DNA of 64,000 nt from Bradyrhizobium tropiciagri (GTDB lineage: Bacteria; Pseudomonadota; Alphaproteobacteria; Rhizobiales; Xanthobacteraceae), in assembly GCF_018130545.1 (NCBI RefSeq), contig NZ_JAFCKF010000013.1, forward strand, positions 1 through 64,000, read 5' to 3'. Under the pieces are notes generated by a model that saw nothing but the letters and a program-made list of their open reading frames with translations, was not told the DNA's origin and did not search any database. A program made the position numbers and the translations under genes. This document shows, in pieces, positions 43,268 to 51,038 of this stretch (the first letter of the stretch is position 1; each line of letters opens with the position of its first letter).

Positions 43268-44505
43268 TCGATCCGGTTCAACCACCCCGACGCAAGAACC
43301 CGCTGCTGCGGACGCGGCTTCCCGCATCGCCGCCGCGGCCGCGCAGCCGGACATCGCACGGCTTCACGCGGGCCGCTGCCGAAGGACGCTTCATGCTGCA
43401 GCGCTGCGAGGCCTGCGGCGCCTTCGCCTATCCGGCGCGCGAGGCATGCCCGGCCTGTCTGTCGGCCGGTCTTGCGTTCGTCGATGCGCCGCGCCGCGGT
43501 GCACTGCTGGCTGAGACTACGGCGCGGGTGCCGAGCGACGTCTATTTCCGGGAGCGGGCGCCCTGGCGCATTGGTCTCGTCAAGATGGATTGCGGTCCGA
43601 CGATGGTGGCGCATCTGCATGCGGACTGTGTCGAAGGCGCGCCCGTCGTGATGTCGTTTCAGCTCGACAAGAGCGGTCAGGCGGTGGCCTTTGCCCGACC
43701 CGAGGGGGAGACTCCCAACATGGCAGACGACAGGCAGTGGCGGGAAATGACGGCCGATCCGAAGTTCCGGCGGGTGCTGGTGACCAACGGCCGCAGCGTG
43801 ATCGGCCAGGAGGCGGTCGCGGCGCTGAAGGCTGCGGGCGCGAAGACGGTGTTCGTCGGCGTTGCCGAACCGTGGCGGCCGTTTGCCGGCGAGCAGCTGC
43901 TGCGCGGTCAACAAGGGATCGAAGTCGTGACGCTCGACGCGTCCGATGAAAAGTCGACGGCTGATCTCGCGGCCGACATCGGCGGCAAGGTCGATATCCT
44001 CGTCAACACCACGGAATATGTGCGGCCCGGCGGCCTGCTCGACCGCAGGGGTACGAGCATCGCGCGCGACGAGATCGACCAGGCCTATCTCGGCTTTATC
44101 AACCTCGCGCAGGCCTTCGGTCCTGCCATGCGAATGCGCGGTGCCGATGGCGTCAGCAGCAGCGCCGCCTGGGTCAATATCCTGTCGGTCCATGCGCTGG
44201 CGAACTGGCCTGCTTTCGGCGCCTACTCGGCGTCGCAAGCCGCCTGCCTGTCGCTGTCACATTGTCTTCGCGCAGAGCTCAGGCCCGGCGGCGTCAAGCT
44301 GCTGAACCTGTTCACCGGGCCGGTCGACACCGAGTGGTTCCAGACCGTGCCGCCGCCCAAGGTCGCGCCGCGCGCGGTCGCGCAGGCGATCGTGTCCGGG
44401 CTCAAGGGCGGGCTTGAAGAGATGTATGTCGGGGACGTCGCCGAGGAAATCAGGCAGCGTCTTGCGGTCAATCCGAAAGCGCTCGAGCGCGAGCTCGACA
44501 GATAA
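43264..44505 (+). CDS. DUF35 (zinc ribbon/OB-fold) fused to an SDR-like domain
   Basis: In this 413-aa fusion the zinc ribbon ligands are Cys48, Cys51, Cys62 and Cys65. An OB-fold reaches to about residue 155, then an SDR-type Rossmann domain (about 165-413) follows. The SDR part has a degenerate nucleotide motif (TNGRSVIG), and Tyr321 is followed by Ser-Ala-Ser-Gln325, so the catalytic Lys of YxxxK is missing. DUF35 proteins bind acyl-CoA and partner thiolase-like enzymes. The gene overlaps the thiolase-like gene by four bases, so the two probably form one complex. The SDR part may be structural. Confidence 0.87.
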   Translation: MIDPVQPPRRKNPLLRTRLPASPPRPRSRTSHGFTRAAAEGRFMLQRCEACGAFAYPAREACPACLSAGLAFVDAPRRGALLAETTARVPSDVYFRERAPWRIGLVKMDCGPTMVAHLHADCVEGAPVVMSFQLDKSGQAVAFARPEGETPNMADDRQWREMTADPKFRRVLVTNGRSVIGQEAVAALKAAGAKTVFVGVAEPWRPFAGEQLLRGQQGIEVVTLDASDEKSTADLAADIGGKVDILVNTTEYVRPGGLLDRRGTSIARDEIDQAYLGFINLAQAFGPAMRMRGADGVSSSAAWVNILSVHALANWPAFGAYSASQAACLSLSHCLRAELRPGGVKLLNLFTGPVDTEWFQTVPPPKVAPRAVAQAIVSGLKGGLEEMYVGDVAEEIRQRLAVNPKALERELDR

Positions 44506-44539
44506 GATCAGGATTTCTATCAAGCGGGAGGACGTCACA

Positions 44540-45322
44540 ATGCAAGGCAAGAATCTCCTGGAGCTGGCTGGTGCGATCGCGTCCGGCGCGGTGCGCGTCG
44601 TCGATCTGACCTTCACGCTCGGTCCGGATTTCCCGGTCATCGTGCTGCCGCCGGAATTTGGCCAGGCGGCTCCGGTGCGGATCCAGGAGATTTCGCGCTA
44701 TGACGGCCGCGGTCCGGCTTGGTACTGGAACAATGTGACGTTTGGCGAGCACACCGGCACGCATTTCGACGCGCCGATTCACTGGTTCACCGGCAAGGAC
44801 CTGCCGAATAATTCCGTCGACACGATGCCTGCCAAGGACATGATCGCGCCGGCATGCGTGATCGACTGCTCGGCGGGAGCGGCGCAGGATCCGGACTTCC
44901 TGCTCACGGTCCCGCTCGTCGAGGCCTGGGAGGCGAAGCACGGACGGATCCCCGAGCGGCATTGGGTCCTGCTGCGCACCGACTGGTCGAAGAAGGGCTG
45001 GCGCGACTACTCCAACCTCAGGGATGACGGTGCGCACACGCCGGGCCCGAATGCGGCCGTGATGAAATGGCTGGTGGAGGAGCGCGGCATCATCGGCTTC
45101 GGCACCGAGACGATCGGCACCGACGCGGGCCAGGCCGGCCATTTCGAGCCGCCTTATCCGGCCCATCACTTCCTGCATGGCGCTGGCCGCTATGGTCTTC
45201 AGTGTCTCTGCAACCTCGATCAGCTTCCCGCCACGGGCGCTGTCATCGTGGCTTCGCCCTTGAAGATCCAGAACGGCTCCGGCAGCCCGCTGCGGGTGAT
45301 CGCGTTGGTCTCGGCGAGCTGA
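44540..45322 (+). CDS. Cyclase-family metal hydrolase (isatin-hydrolase-like)
   Basis: This 260-aa protein of the cyclase/kynurenine-formamidase family carries the metal motif His71-x-Gly-Thr-His75-x-Asp77-x-Pro-x-His81. Family members hydrolyse cyclic amides; isatin hydrolase, including enzymes from Bradyrhizobium, opens isatin to isatinate. The sequence cannot separate isatin hydrolase from kynurenine formamidase or other members by eye, but the pathway context favours isatin. A GGGAGGAC ribosome-binding site precedes ATG 44540; the frame extends further upstream without signals. Confidence 0.88.
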   Translation: MQGKNLLELAGAIASGAVRVVDLTFTLGPDFPVIVLPPEFGQAAPVRIQEISRYDGRGPAWYWNNVTFGEHTGTHFDAPIHWFTGKDLPNNSVDTMPAKDMIAPACVIDCSAGAAQDPDFLLTVPLVEAWEAKHGRIPERHWVLLRTDWSKKGWRDYSNLRDDGAHTPGPNAAVMKWLVEERGIIGFGTETIGTDAGQAGHFEPPYPAHHFLHGAGRYGLQCLCNLDQLPATGAVIVASPLKIQNGSGSPLRVIALVSAS

Positions 45323-45379
45323 AGCGAGCGGATGGCGCTTGCCCGACAGAAGAAACGCAAATCAAGAAAGACAGGTGCC

Positions 45380-46537
45380 ATGATCTCGATCAAGACCCTG
45401 CTGGCCTCGGCCGCGCTGCTGGTCGCCGTTCCGCAGGCCGGGCATGCGGACATCCTAGTCGGCTTCGTCACCGGCCTCAGCGGACCGGTGTCGTCGATCG
45501 GGATTCCGAACGCAAAAGGGATCGCGGCCGGTGAAGCCTACGTCGGCGAAGTCGGCGGTGAGAAGCTCCGCGTCATCCAGCTCGATGATGCATCCGATCC
45601 CACGGCGTCGGCGCGCAACGCGCGCAAGCTCGTCGAGCAGGAGAAGGTCGACATTCTGATCGGCACCTCGGGTGCGCCGCAGACATTGGCGATGGCAACC
45701 GCCGCGATCGAGATGAGGGTTCCCATGATCGCGGTGTCGCCGATCGCGCCGGTGCCGCCGGGCGATGGTGGGCCGTGGGTGGTGCAGACGCCGCAACCGA
45801 CGCCGCTTCTGGTTCAGGGCATCGTCGATCACATGAAGGCGCGCGGGTTGAAGACCGTGGCGTTCATCGGCTTCTCGGACGCCTTCGGCGACCTCATGTA
45901 CGACTCGCTGTCGCAGAGCGCCAAGGCGGCCGACATCAAGGTGATCGCCAACGAGCGCTACGCCCGGTCGGATTCGTCGGTGACTGCCCAGGTGCTGCGC
46001 GCGTTGGCGGCGCGGCCCGACGCCATCATGCTCGGCGGCACCGGAACGCCGGGTGCGTTGCCGGTGATCGCGCTGTCCGAACGTGGCTACAAAGGGCCGC
46101 TCTACGGCAACCACGGACTGATCAGCGCCGATTTCCTGCGGCTCGCCGGCAAGGCCGCCAATGGAATCATCTGCCCGACTGGACCGGTGACCGCGGCCGA
46201 GCAGCTTCCGTCCAGCAATCCGATTCAGAAGGTTGCGCTGGATTTCCGCGCGGCGTTCGAGAAGGCCAACGGCGAGCCGCCGACCGACTCGTTCTCGTCC
46301 TATTCGTTCGATGGCTGGCTGGTGCTCGTCGATGCGGCCAAGCGCGCGCTGGCAACCGGCGCCAAGCCGGGTTCGCCGGAATTCCGCGCCGCGCTGCGTC
46401 AGGCGCTGTTCGCCACCAAGGAGCTGGCCGGGACGCAGGGCGTCTACACCTACACGCCGGCGGATCGGCACGGTGTCGACGGTCGCTCGCGTATCCTGGT
46501 CCAGATCGAGGACGGAAAGTACAAACTGCTGCCCTGA
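45380..46537 (+). CDS. Periplasmic binding protein, copy 2 (no own permease)
   Basis: This 385-aa Leu/Ile/Val-type binding protein has a signal peptide (LLASAALLVAVPQAGHA-D). It is clearly paralogous to the protein at 39393, but no permease or ATPase gene accompanies it here. It probably delivers a second ligand to the Liv transporter encoded divergently, or acts in sensing. ATG 45380 was chosen because the signal peptide begins there. The stop overlaps the ligase start. Confidence 0.9.
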   Translation: MISIKTLLASAALLVAVPQAGHADILVGFVTGLSGPVSSIGIPNAKGIAAGEAYVGEVGGEKLRVIQLDDASDPTASARNARKLVEQEKVDILIGTSGAPQTLAMATAAIEMRVPMIAVSPIAPVPPGDGGPWVVQTPQPTPLLVQGIVDHMKARGLKTVAFIGFSDAFGDLMYDSLSQSAKAADIKVIANERYARSDSSVTAQVLRALAARPDAIMLGGTGTPGALPVIALSERGYKGPLYGNHGLISADFLRLAGKAANGIICPTGPVTAAEQLPSSNPIQKVALDFRAAFEKANGEPPTDSFSSYSFDGWLVLVDAAKRALATGAKPGSPEFRAALRQALFATKELAGTQGVYTYTPADRHGVDGRSRILVQIEDGKYKLLP

Positions 46538-48195
46538 TGGAGCGAATGTCGGAGAGCGACATGCAGGCAGGCGCCGGCAAGACGACGGAGCAGGGCGGCG
46601 CGATGCCGGCCTGGGCGCGCGCGGTCGATCTGTTTCCGCCGCCAGACAGGATCCTGTCCACCATCCTGACGCGGCAGGCGGAGCGTTATGGCGATCGCGT
46701 CCTGCTGGTCGCCGGGGAGGCGCGCTGGAGCTACGCGCAGGCCGCCGCGATCGCGTCCGCGTCCGCCCAAACGCTGGTCGACGCCGGGATCAATCCCGGC
46801 GACCGGGTCGCGCTGATGTGCTCGAACCGTGTGGAATTCCTTCAGGTCTATCTCGGCTGCGCGTGGCTCGGTGCGATCGTGGTGCCGATCAACACCGCGC
46901 TGCGGGGATTGCAGCTGTCCCATATCTTTCGCAACGCGCGGCCCGCGCTCCTCGTGGTCGAAGCTGCGTTGCTTGACGCGATTGCGACCGTGGATACCGA
47001 TGTCGAGCTGCCGTCACTGAGATGGACGACCGGGTCTACCGCTGAGACGCAGGCGGCGTTGACGCCGTTGCCCGCGCTTGGCGATCGCGCCCCCGCGGCT
47101 GCGGTGCGTCCCGGCGACACTGTTGCCATCCTCTACACCTCGGGCACTACGGGGCCCGCGAAAGGCGTGTGCTGTCCGCAGGCGCAATTGTTCTGGTGGG
47201 GCATCTATTCGGCGCGTGCACTGGGAATCCGCGAGGGCGACGTGCTGTTCACGACGCTGCCGCTGTTCCATACCAACGCGCTGAACGCGTTCTATCAGGC
47301 GATACTGAACGGCTGCACCTACGTCCTGGAGCCGAAATTCTCGGCGTCGGGCTTTTGGGCGGCCGCGCGCGCGCATCACGCGACCGTCGGCTATCTGCTG
47401 GGCGCGATGGCATCGATGCTGCTGGCGCAGGGCGCAACGGACGACGATCGCGCGCACCGGCTTCGCGTCGCGCTTGGCGGCGGCGTGCCGGAGCACATCC
47501 ACCAGCCGTTCCTCGGACGGTTCGGCGTGCCGCTGGTCGACGGCTATGGATCGACCGAGACCAACTTCGTGTTCGCAGGATCGATCCCGTCGAACCGGCC
47601 GGGGACGATGGGCTATCTGGCCGATGGCGTCGAGGCCCGCATCGTCGACGACAACGATTCGGAGTTGCCCGATGGACAGGCCGGCGAGCTCGTGCTTCGT
47701 GCCAGAGCGCCGTTTGCGTTCGCCACCGGCTATTTCGGCATGCCGGAGAAGACGGTCGAGGCCTGGCGAAACCTGTGGTTTCACTCCGGCGATCGCGTGG
47801 TCCGCGATCCCGACGGTCATTATCGCTTCATCGATCGAATGAAGGACTCGATCCGCAGGCGCGGGGAGAACGTATCCTCGTGGGAGGTCGAGCAGACCAT
47901 CCAGTCACATCCGGCCGTTGCGGTTTGCGCTGTTTACCCATTGCCGTCCGAACTGGGCGAGGACGAGGTCGCCGCCGCAATTCTGCTCGAGCCCGGCCAA
48001 TCGTTGCAGGGCGTCGAGCTCGTCAGGCATTGCGAAGGGCGGATCGCCTATTTTGCGATCCCGCGCTATGTGCGCATCATGAGTCAGATGCCGCTGACGG
48101 AGAACGGCAAGATCAAGAAGGTCGCGCTGCGTGACGCCGGTGTGACCGCGGATACATGGGATCGCGAGGCGGCCGGCATTCGCCTGCGGCGCTAG
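46537..48195 (+). CDS. Acyl-CoA ligase (AMP-forming), second copy
   Basis: This 552-aa adenylate-forming ligase contains ILYTSGTTGPAKGV, GYGSTETNF and the FHSGDRVV/FIDRMKDSIRRRGENVSSWE hinge region, and ends with TENGKIKKVAL where the catalytic lysine lies. It resembles crotonobetaine/carnitine- or caffeate-type ligases. It would activate a carboxylate in the same island, for example dioxindole-acetate before retro-aldol cleavage. Start ATG 46537 overlaps the previous stop; later ATGs at 46546 and 46561 are possible. Confidence 0.9.
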   Translation: MERMSESDMQAGAGKTTEQGGAMPAWARAVDLFPPPDRILSTILTRQAERYGDRVLLVAGEARWSYAQAAAIASASAQTLVDAGINPGDRVALMCSNRVEFLQVYLGCAWLGAIVVPINTALRGLQLSHIFRNARPALLVVEAALLDAIATVDTDVELPSLRWTTGSTAETQAALTPLPALGDRAPAAAVRPGDTVAILYTSGTTGPAKGVCCPQAQLFWWGIYSARALGIREGDVLFTTLPLFHTNALNAFYQAILNGCTYVLEPKFSASGFWAAARAHHATVGYLLGAMASMLLAQGATDDDRAHRLRVALGGGVPEHIHQPFLGRFGVPLVDGYGSTETNFVFAGSIPSNRPGTMGYLADGVEARIVDDNDSELPDGQAGELVLRARAPFAFATGYFGMPEKTVEAWRNLWFHSGDRVVRDPDGHYRFIDRMKDSIRRRGENVSSWEVEQTIQSHPAVAVCAVYPLPSELGEDEVAAAILLEPGQSLQGVELVRHCEGRIAYFAIPRYVRIMSQMPLTENGKIKKVALRDAGVTADTWDREAAGIRLRR

Positions 48196-48208
48196 AGGCC
48201 CTCTCAGA

Positions 48209-48254
48209 CGCGTTTTCTTCACGCGAACCGGTACCCACTTCGCTTGAAAACGCG
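48209..48254. repeat. 46-bp imperfect palindrome between convergent genes
   Basis: Arms CGCGTTTTC (48209-48217) and GAAAACGCG (48246-48254) are perfectly inverted. GCGAA/TTCGC (48223-48227, 48239-48243) and a central GGTACC continue the symmetry. It lies between the ligase stop and the MarR stop, so it could be a bidirectional terminator. Its sequence matches my memory of a widespread short intergenic repeat in Bradyrhizobium and relatives. Confidence 0.6.
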
Positions 48255-48259
48255 ATCGC

Positions 48260-48781
48260 TTACGGCTTCTGCATCGCGTCCTTGACGGCGCTCTTGAGCG
48301 CGTCGAGCTCGCCGGTCAACCCGTCGAGACGGTCGGCCGGGAATCCCGCCAGCAGCTCGGCCAGCCACGAGCCATGGCTCTTGGCCATACGCCTGAATGC
48401 CTTCCGGCCCTCGACGGTCATGCAAACGATCTGCACGCGCCGATCCAGGTTGGACGGCGTGCGGGTGATGAAACCGTCCTCGACCAGGCGATCGACGATG
48501 GGGGTGAGGTTTCCGGCCGACACCATCAAGCGCTTCGGCAGCTCGCCCAGCACCAATCCGCTCGGCTCGCGGTCGAGCTGGGCCAGAACGTCGAAGCGCG
48601 GCATCGTGAAATCGAATTCTTCGCGGAACCGGCGCCGCAGTTCGGTCTCGATCAGAGTTGAGCAGGCAAGCAACCGGAGCCACAACCGTGTCTGAGCCCG
48701 GTACTCGGCCTCCTGGTCAATCCCGCTCCTGGCGTCCTTGGGCGAAACAGGTGGAGACTCCTTCGCGAGTGCCAAATTCAA
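48260..48781 (-). CDS. MarR-family regulator C
   Basis: This 173-aa winged-helix regulator contains MPRFDVLAQLDREPSGLVLGELP, recognition region SAGNLTPIVDRLVEDGFI and wing SNLDRRVQIVCMT. The best start is TTG 48781, with GGGAGA just upstream. It is convergent with the ligase and divergent from the export-protein gene. It probably senses an aromatic acid or CoA ester of the island. It resembles regulator B more than A in spacing of motifs. Confidence 0.88.
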   Translation of the reverse strand: MNLALAKESPPVSPKDARSGIDQEAEYRAQTRLWLRLLACSTLIETELRRRFREEFDFTMPRFDVLAQLDREPSGLVLGELPKRLMVSAGNLTPIVDRLVEDGFITRTPSNLDRRVQIVCMTVEGRKAFRRMAKSHGSWLAELLAGFPADRLDGLTGELDALKSAVKDAMQKP

Positions 48782-49165
48782 ATCTCCCGGGCATCCGGCG
48801 GCCTTGATCTCATCGCAAGATAGTTCGTGCCAAAAGTAAATTCAAGGCTCGGTGCGGCCGTGCCGGATCGGCGCTGCGATGCAGGGAATCCGCGATATCT
48901 GGCGAGGGCCCGACCCTCTCGCGGTGTGCCGACTTGCGTCTTGATGGTCTCCTGACCGAGATAGGAATTTTATACTTAAAATAAAATGCGGGCGCTTCGG
49001 CCAGGGTGCCGGCTTTACTCAAAAGGGGTGCCCACAATGGGATAATTGTGCGTCCATCCCCCAGGGGTCACGATAGCGCGGTCTTTGCTTGTCGTAGTGC
49101 TGTAATTGGCACCACGGTCGCGTTCGGCGACGTGGCAGCCATGATCAAACGCGAAAGTCGCGTCT
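48782..49165. other. Divergent intergenic region before the polysaccharide locus
   Basis: No gene is seen in 384 bp. It contains the AT-rich palindrome at 48967-48987 and a -10-like TATACT (48971-48976) without a good -35. Both the MarR C gene and the export gene probably have promoters here. Confidence 0.45.
48967..48987. promoter_or_regulatory. AT-rich palindrome, possible MarR C operator
   Basis: ATTTTA (48967-48972) and TAAAAT (48982-48987) are inverted arms, and TTTTA-tact-TAAAA (48968-48981) is a tighter inner palindrome. The surrounding DNA is GC-rich, so the block stands out. It covers a -10-like TATACT on the plus strand and could be the autoregulatory site of the MarR gene. Confidence 0.45.
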
Positions 49166-50884
49166 ATGGTTGTCCAAAACGAGTCCGAGCCCGCTCCGCC
49201 CACGCCACCCAGGTCTGGAAAGGGGTCCCGAAAGGGAATGAAGGCTGTCCTTGCTGTCGCCATCCTTGCTGTGGCGGGCGCGGCGGCTGCCAAGAACTGG
49301 GGAGCGGTCGAGATTTTCTCGCATGCCGTGGCGCAGAAGACGTTTGCGACGCTGGGTGCCCAGCGCAACAAGCCGGCTGAGCCCGCAGCGCAGATCGCTG
49401 CCGTCACGCCGACGGAGCCGGTCAACGTTCCGGCGGTCACGGCGGCCGTACCGAGCGTCGCGCCTGCTTCGCCTGTCCCTGAGCAGGCCAAGCCGGCCGG
49501 CCCGGCGCGGGATGCGTCGGCCGGAGATCTGTGCGGCATCGGCGACAAGCTCACGCTTGCCTTCTACGAGCGGGTCGATGTCGAGGAGGATAAATGGGGG
49601 CGTTCGTCGAGTTCGGCCCTGCGCGGTCTCGTCCAGCGCCCGGAATTGAGTGGCCCGTACGCCGTGCAGGATGACGGCACGATCTCGGTCCCCTTGCTTG
49701 GCACCATTCGGGTCGCCGACCGGTCAACCCAGCAGGTTCGCGCCGATTTGGCTGACAGCTTTGATCGACTGCTCGGCCGCAAGGGCGTGGTCAACATCCT
49801 GTCGGTCGAGCATGCGCCGATCTATGTGCTCGGGCCGGTCAAGAATCCCGGCTCGTACAAATTCACTTCCGGCATGACCGTGCTGCACGCGATGGCGCTG
49901 GCGGGCGGGCTCGACCGGGGTACATCGGAGCCGTGGCAGAAGATCGAAGCGGTGCGGGAAATCCTCAAGCGCAGTGCTTCGGCCGATGCGATGCTGAAGC
50001 TGTTGGCGCGCGTCGCGGTGCTGAAGGCCGAACGCGACGGCACCGAGCCCAAGATTCCGCTTCGGCTGATCGAAATGGCGGGTGCGACCGAGGCCGCGAA
50101 CATGGTCCGCGAACAGGGCGATCGGCGCAAGACCATCGCCACGGCCCGCGCGAACCGCGAGCGCGCGCTGCAGACCGCGCTGGAAACGGCCAAGCAGGAT
50201 GTCGTCGTGTATGGCCGCATGGATTCGCTCGACGACCTCGTCAAGCTGCGCCAGGAGCGTGTCAACAGCATGCGTGCGCTTGCCGACCGCAATGTCATCA
50301 GCGCAACGGTGTTGAATCAGGTTCAGAGCGAATTGACCGATGCCGAGCAGCGCCGGCGCGACGCGCTCAATCAGTACGCGACGGCCAAGCAGCGCCTTGC
50401 CACGCTCGAAGCCGAGGGATTTCGAATCCAGGCAGACATCAGGAACGACCTGGAGCTTGAGATCGAGGCCATCGAACGCCAACTTCTCGACAATCAGCGC
50501 GACTTCAACATGAGTGAAGGCGTGCTCAGCACGTTGCCCGCGACCCGTGCCCAATTCACCAAGGAGGCAAGCCGGATCACGTACCAGGTGGTGCGGCAGA
50601 CGCCGGCCGGACCGGTTGGTATCGAGTCGCAAGGGATGACCGTGCTGCAACCGGGCGATCTCGTGAACATCATCGTCAACGAGGGCGAAGCGAAGGCCCC
50701 GGCGAGCCAGGCAAATGCGAGCCAACTCAATTCGACCCAAGTCAATTCGACCCAAGTCAGTTCGCCCCAAGTCAATTCGCCGGCCCCAACAGCATCACCG
50801 GCCGATCGCCCCTCCGTTGGGCGAGCCACCAGCCGACAGGAGACTGGCCAAGCGGCTGCCGATCAGGCGACCGCCCGAAATTGA
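49166..50884 (+). CDS. Polysaccharide export protein (ExoF/Wza-like)
   Basis: This 572-aa export protein has an N-terminal membrane anchor (about residues 25-45) and an Ala/Pro-rich linker. The polysaccharide export domain follows (about 115-215, GDKLTLAFYERVD, YAVQDDGTISVPLLG), then an SLBB-like domain (VYVLGPVKNPGSYKF-type). A long coiled coil (about 290-440) and a Q-V-N-S-T-rich tail made of 15-bp tandem repeats complete it. The architecture matches ExoF-type proteins, which bridge periplasm and outer membrane. It opens the polysaccharide locus. Confidence 0.87.
   Translation: MVVQNESEPAPPTPPRSGKGSRKGMKAVLAVAILAVAGAAAAKNWGAVEIFSHAVAQKTFATLGAQRNKPAEPAAQIAAVTPTEPVNVPAVTAAVPSVAPASPVPEQAKPAGPARDASAGDLCGIGDKLTLAFYERVDVEEDKWGRSSSSALRGLVQRPELSGPYAVQDDGTISVPLLGTIRVADRSTQQVRADLADSFDRLLGRKGVVNILSVEHAPIYVLGPVKNPGSYKFTSGMTVLHAMALAGGLDRGTSEPWQKIEAVREILKRSASADAMLKLLARVAVLKAERDGTEPKIPLRLIEMAGATEAANMVREQGDRRKTIATARANRERALQTALETAKQDVVVYGRMDSLDDLVKLRQERVNSMRALADRNVISATVLNQVQSELTDAEQRRRDALNQYATAKQRLATLEAEGFRIQADIRNDLELEIEAIERQLLDNQRDFNMSEGVLSTLPATRAQFTKEASRITYQVVRQTPAGPVGIESQGMTVLQPGDLVNIIVNEGEAKAPASQANASQLNSTQVNSTQVSSPQVNSPAPTASPADRPSVGRATSRQETGQAAADQATARN
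50723..50782 (+). repeat. Four 15-bp tandem repeats in the export-protein gene
   Basis: Units at 50723-50737, 50738-50752, 50753-50767 and 50768-50782 vary at a few positions and encode QLNST, QVNST, QVSSP and QVNSP. The repeat number can change by slippage without shifting the frame, altering the length of the C-terminal tail. Confidence 0.85.
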
Positions 50885-50916
50885 TGCCCGGCAGGACATC
50901 ATCCGACGGGCGTGCC

Positions 50917-50936
50917 GCCTGGCCTTCTCGCCAGGC
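50917..50936 (+). terminator. Hairpin after the export gene
   Basis: GCCTGGC-cttctc-GCCAGGC forms a perfect 7-bp stem. No T-run follows, so it may attenuate rather than end transcription into the next gene. Confidence 0.4.
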
Positions 50937-51038
50937 ATCCCACGGAGTTACCCCGACCTAGACATGGCGTCTGCAGCACGGTGCGAACATGCTCGGGGAT
51001 CGCCGCGATAGCCGTTGGAGTTTTGGGAAAATCGACAG

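Noticed and set aside
45775-46536. Upstream extension of the second acyl-CoA ligase
   Set aside because: It lies inside the binding-protein gene in another frame. The ligase start at 46537 overlaps the previous stop codon and the conserved protein begins there.
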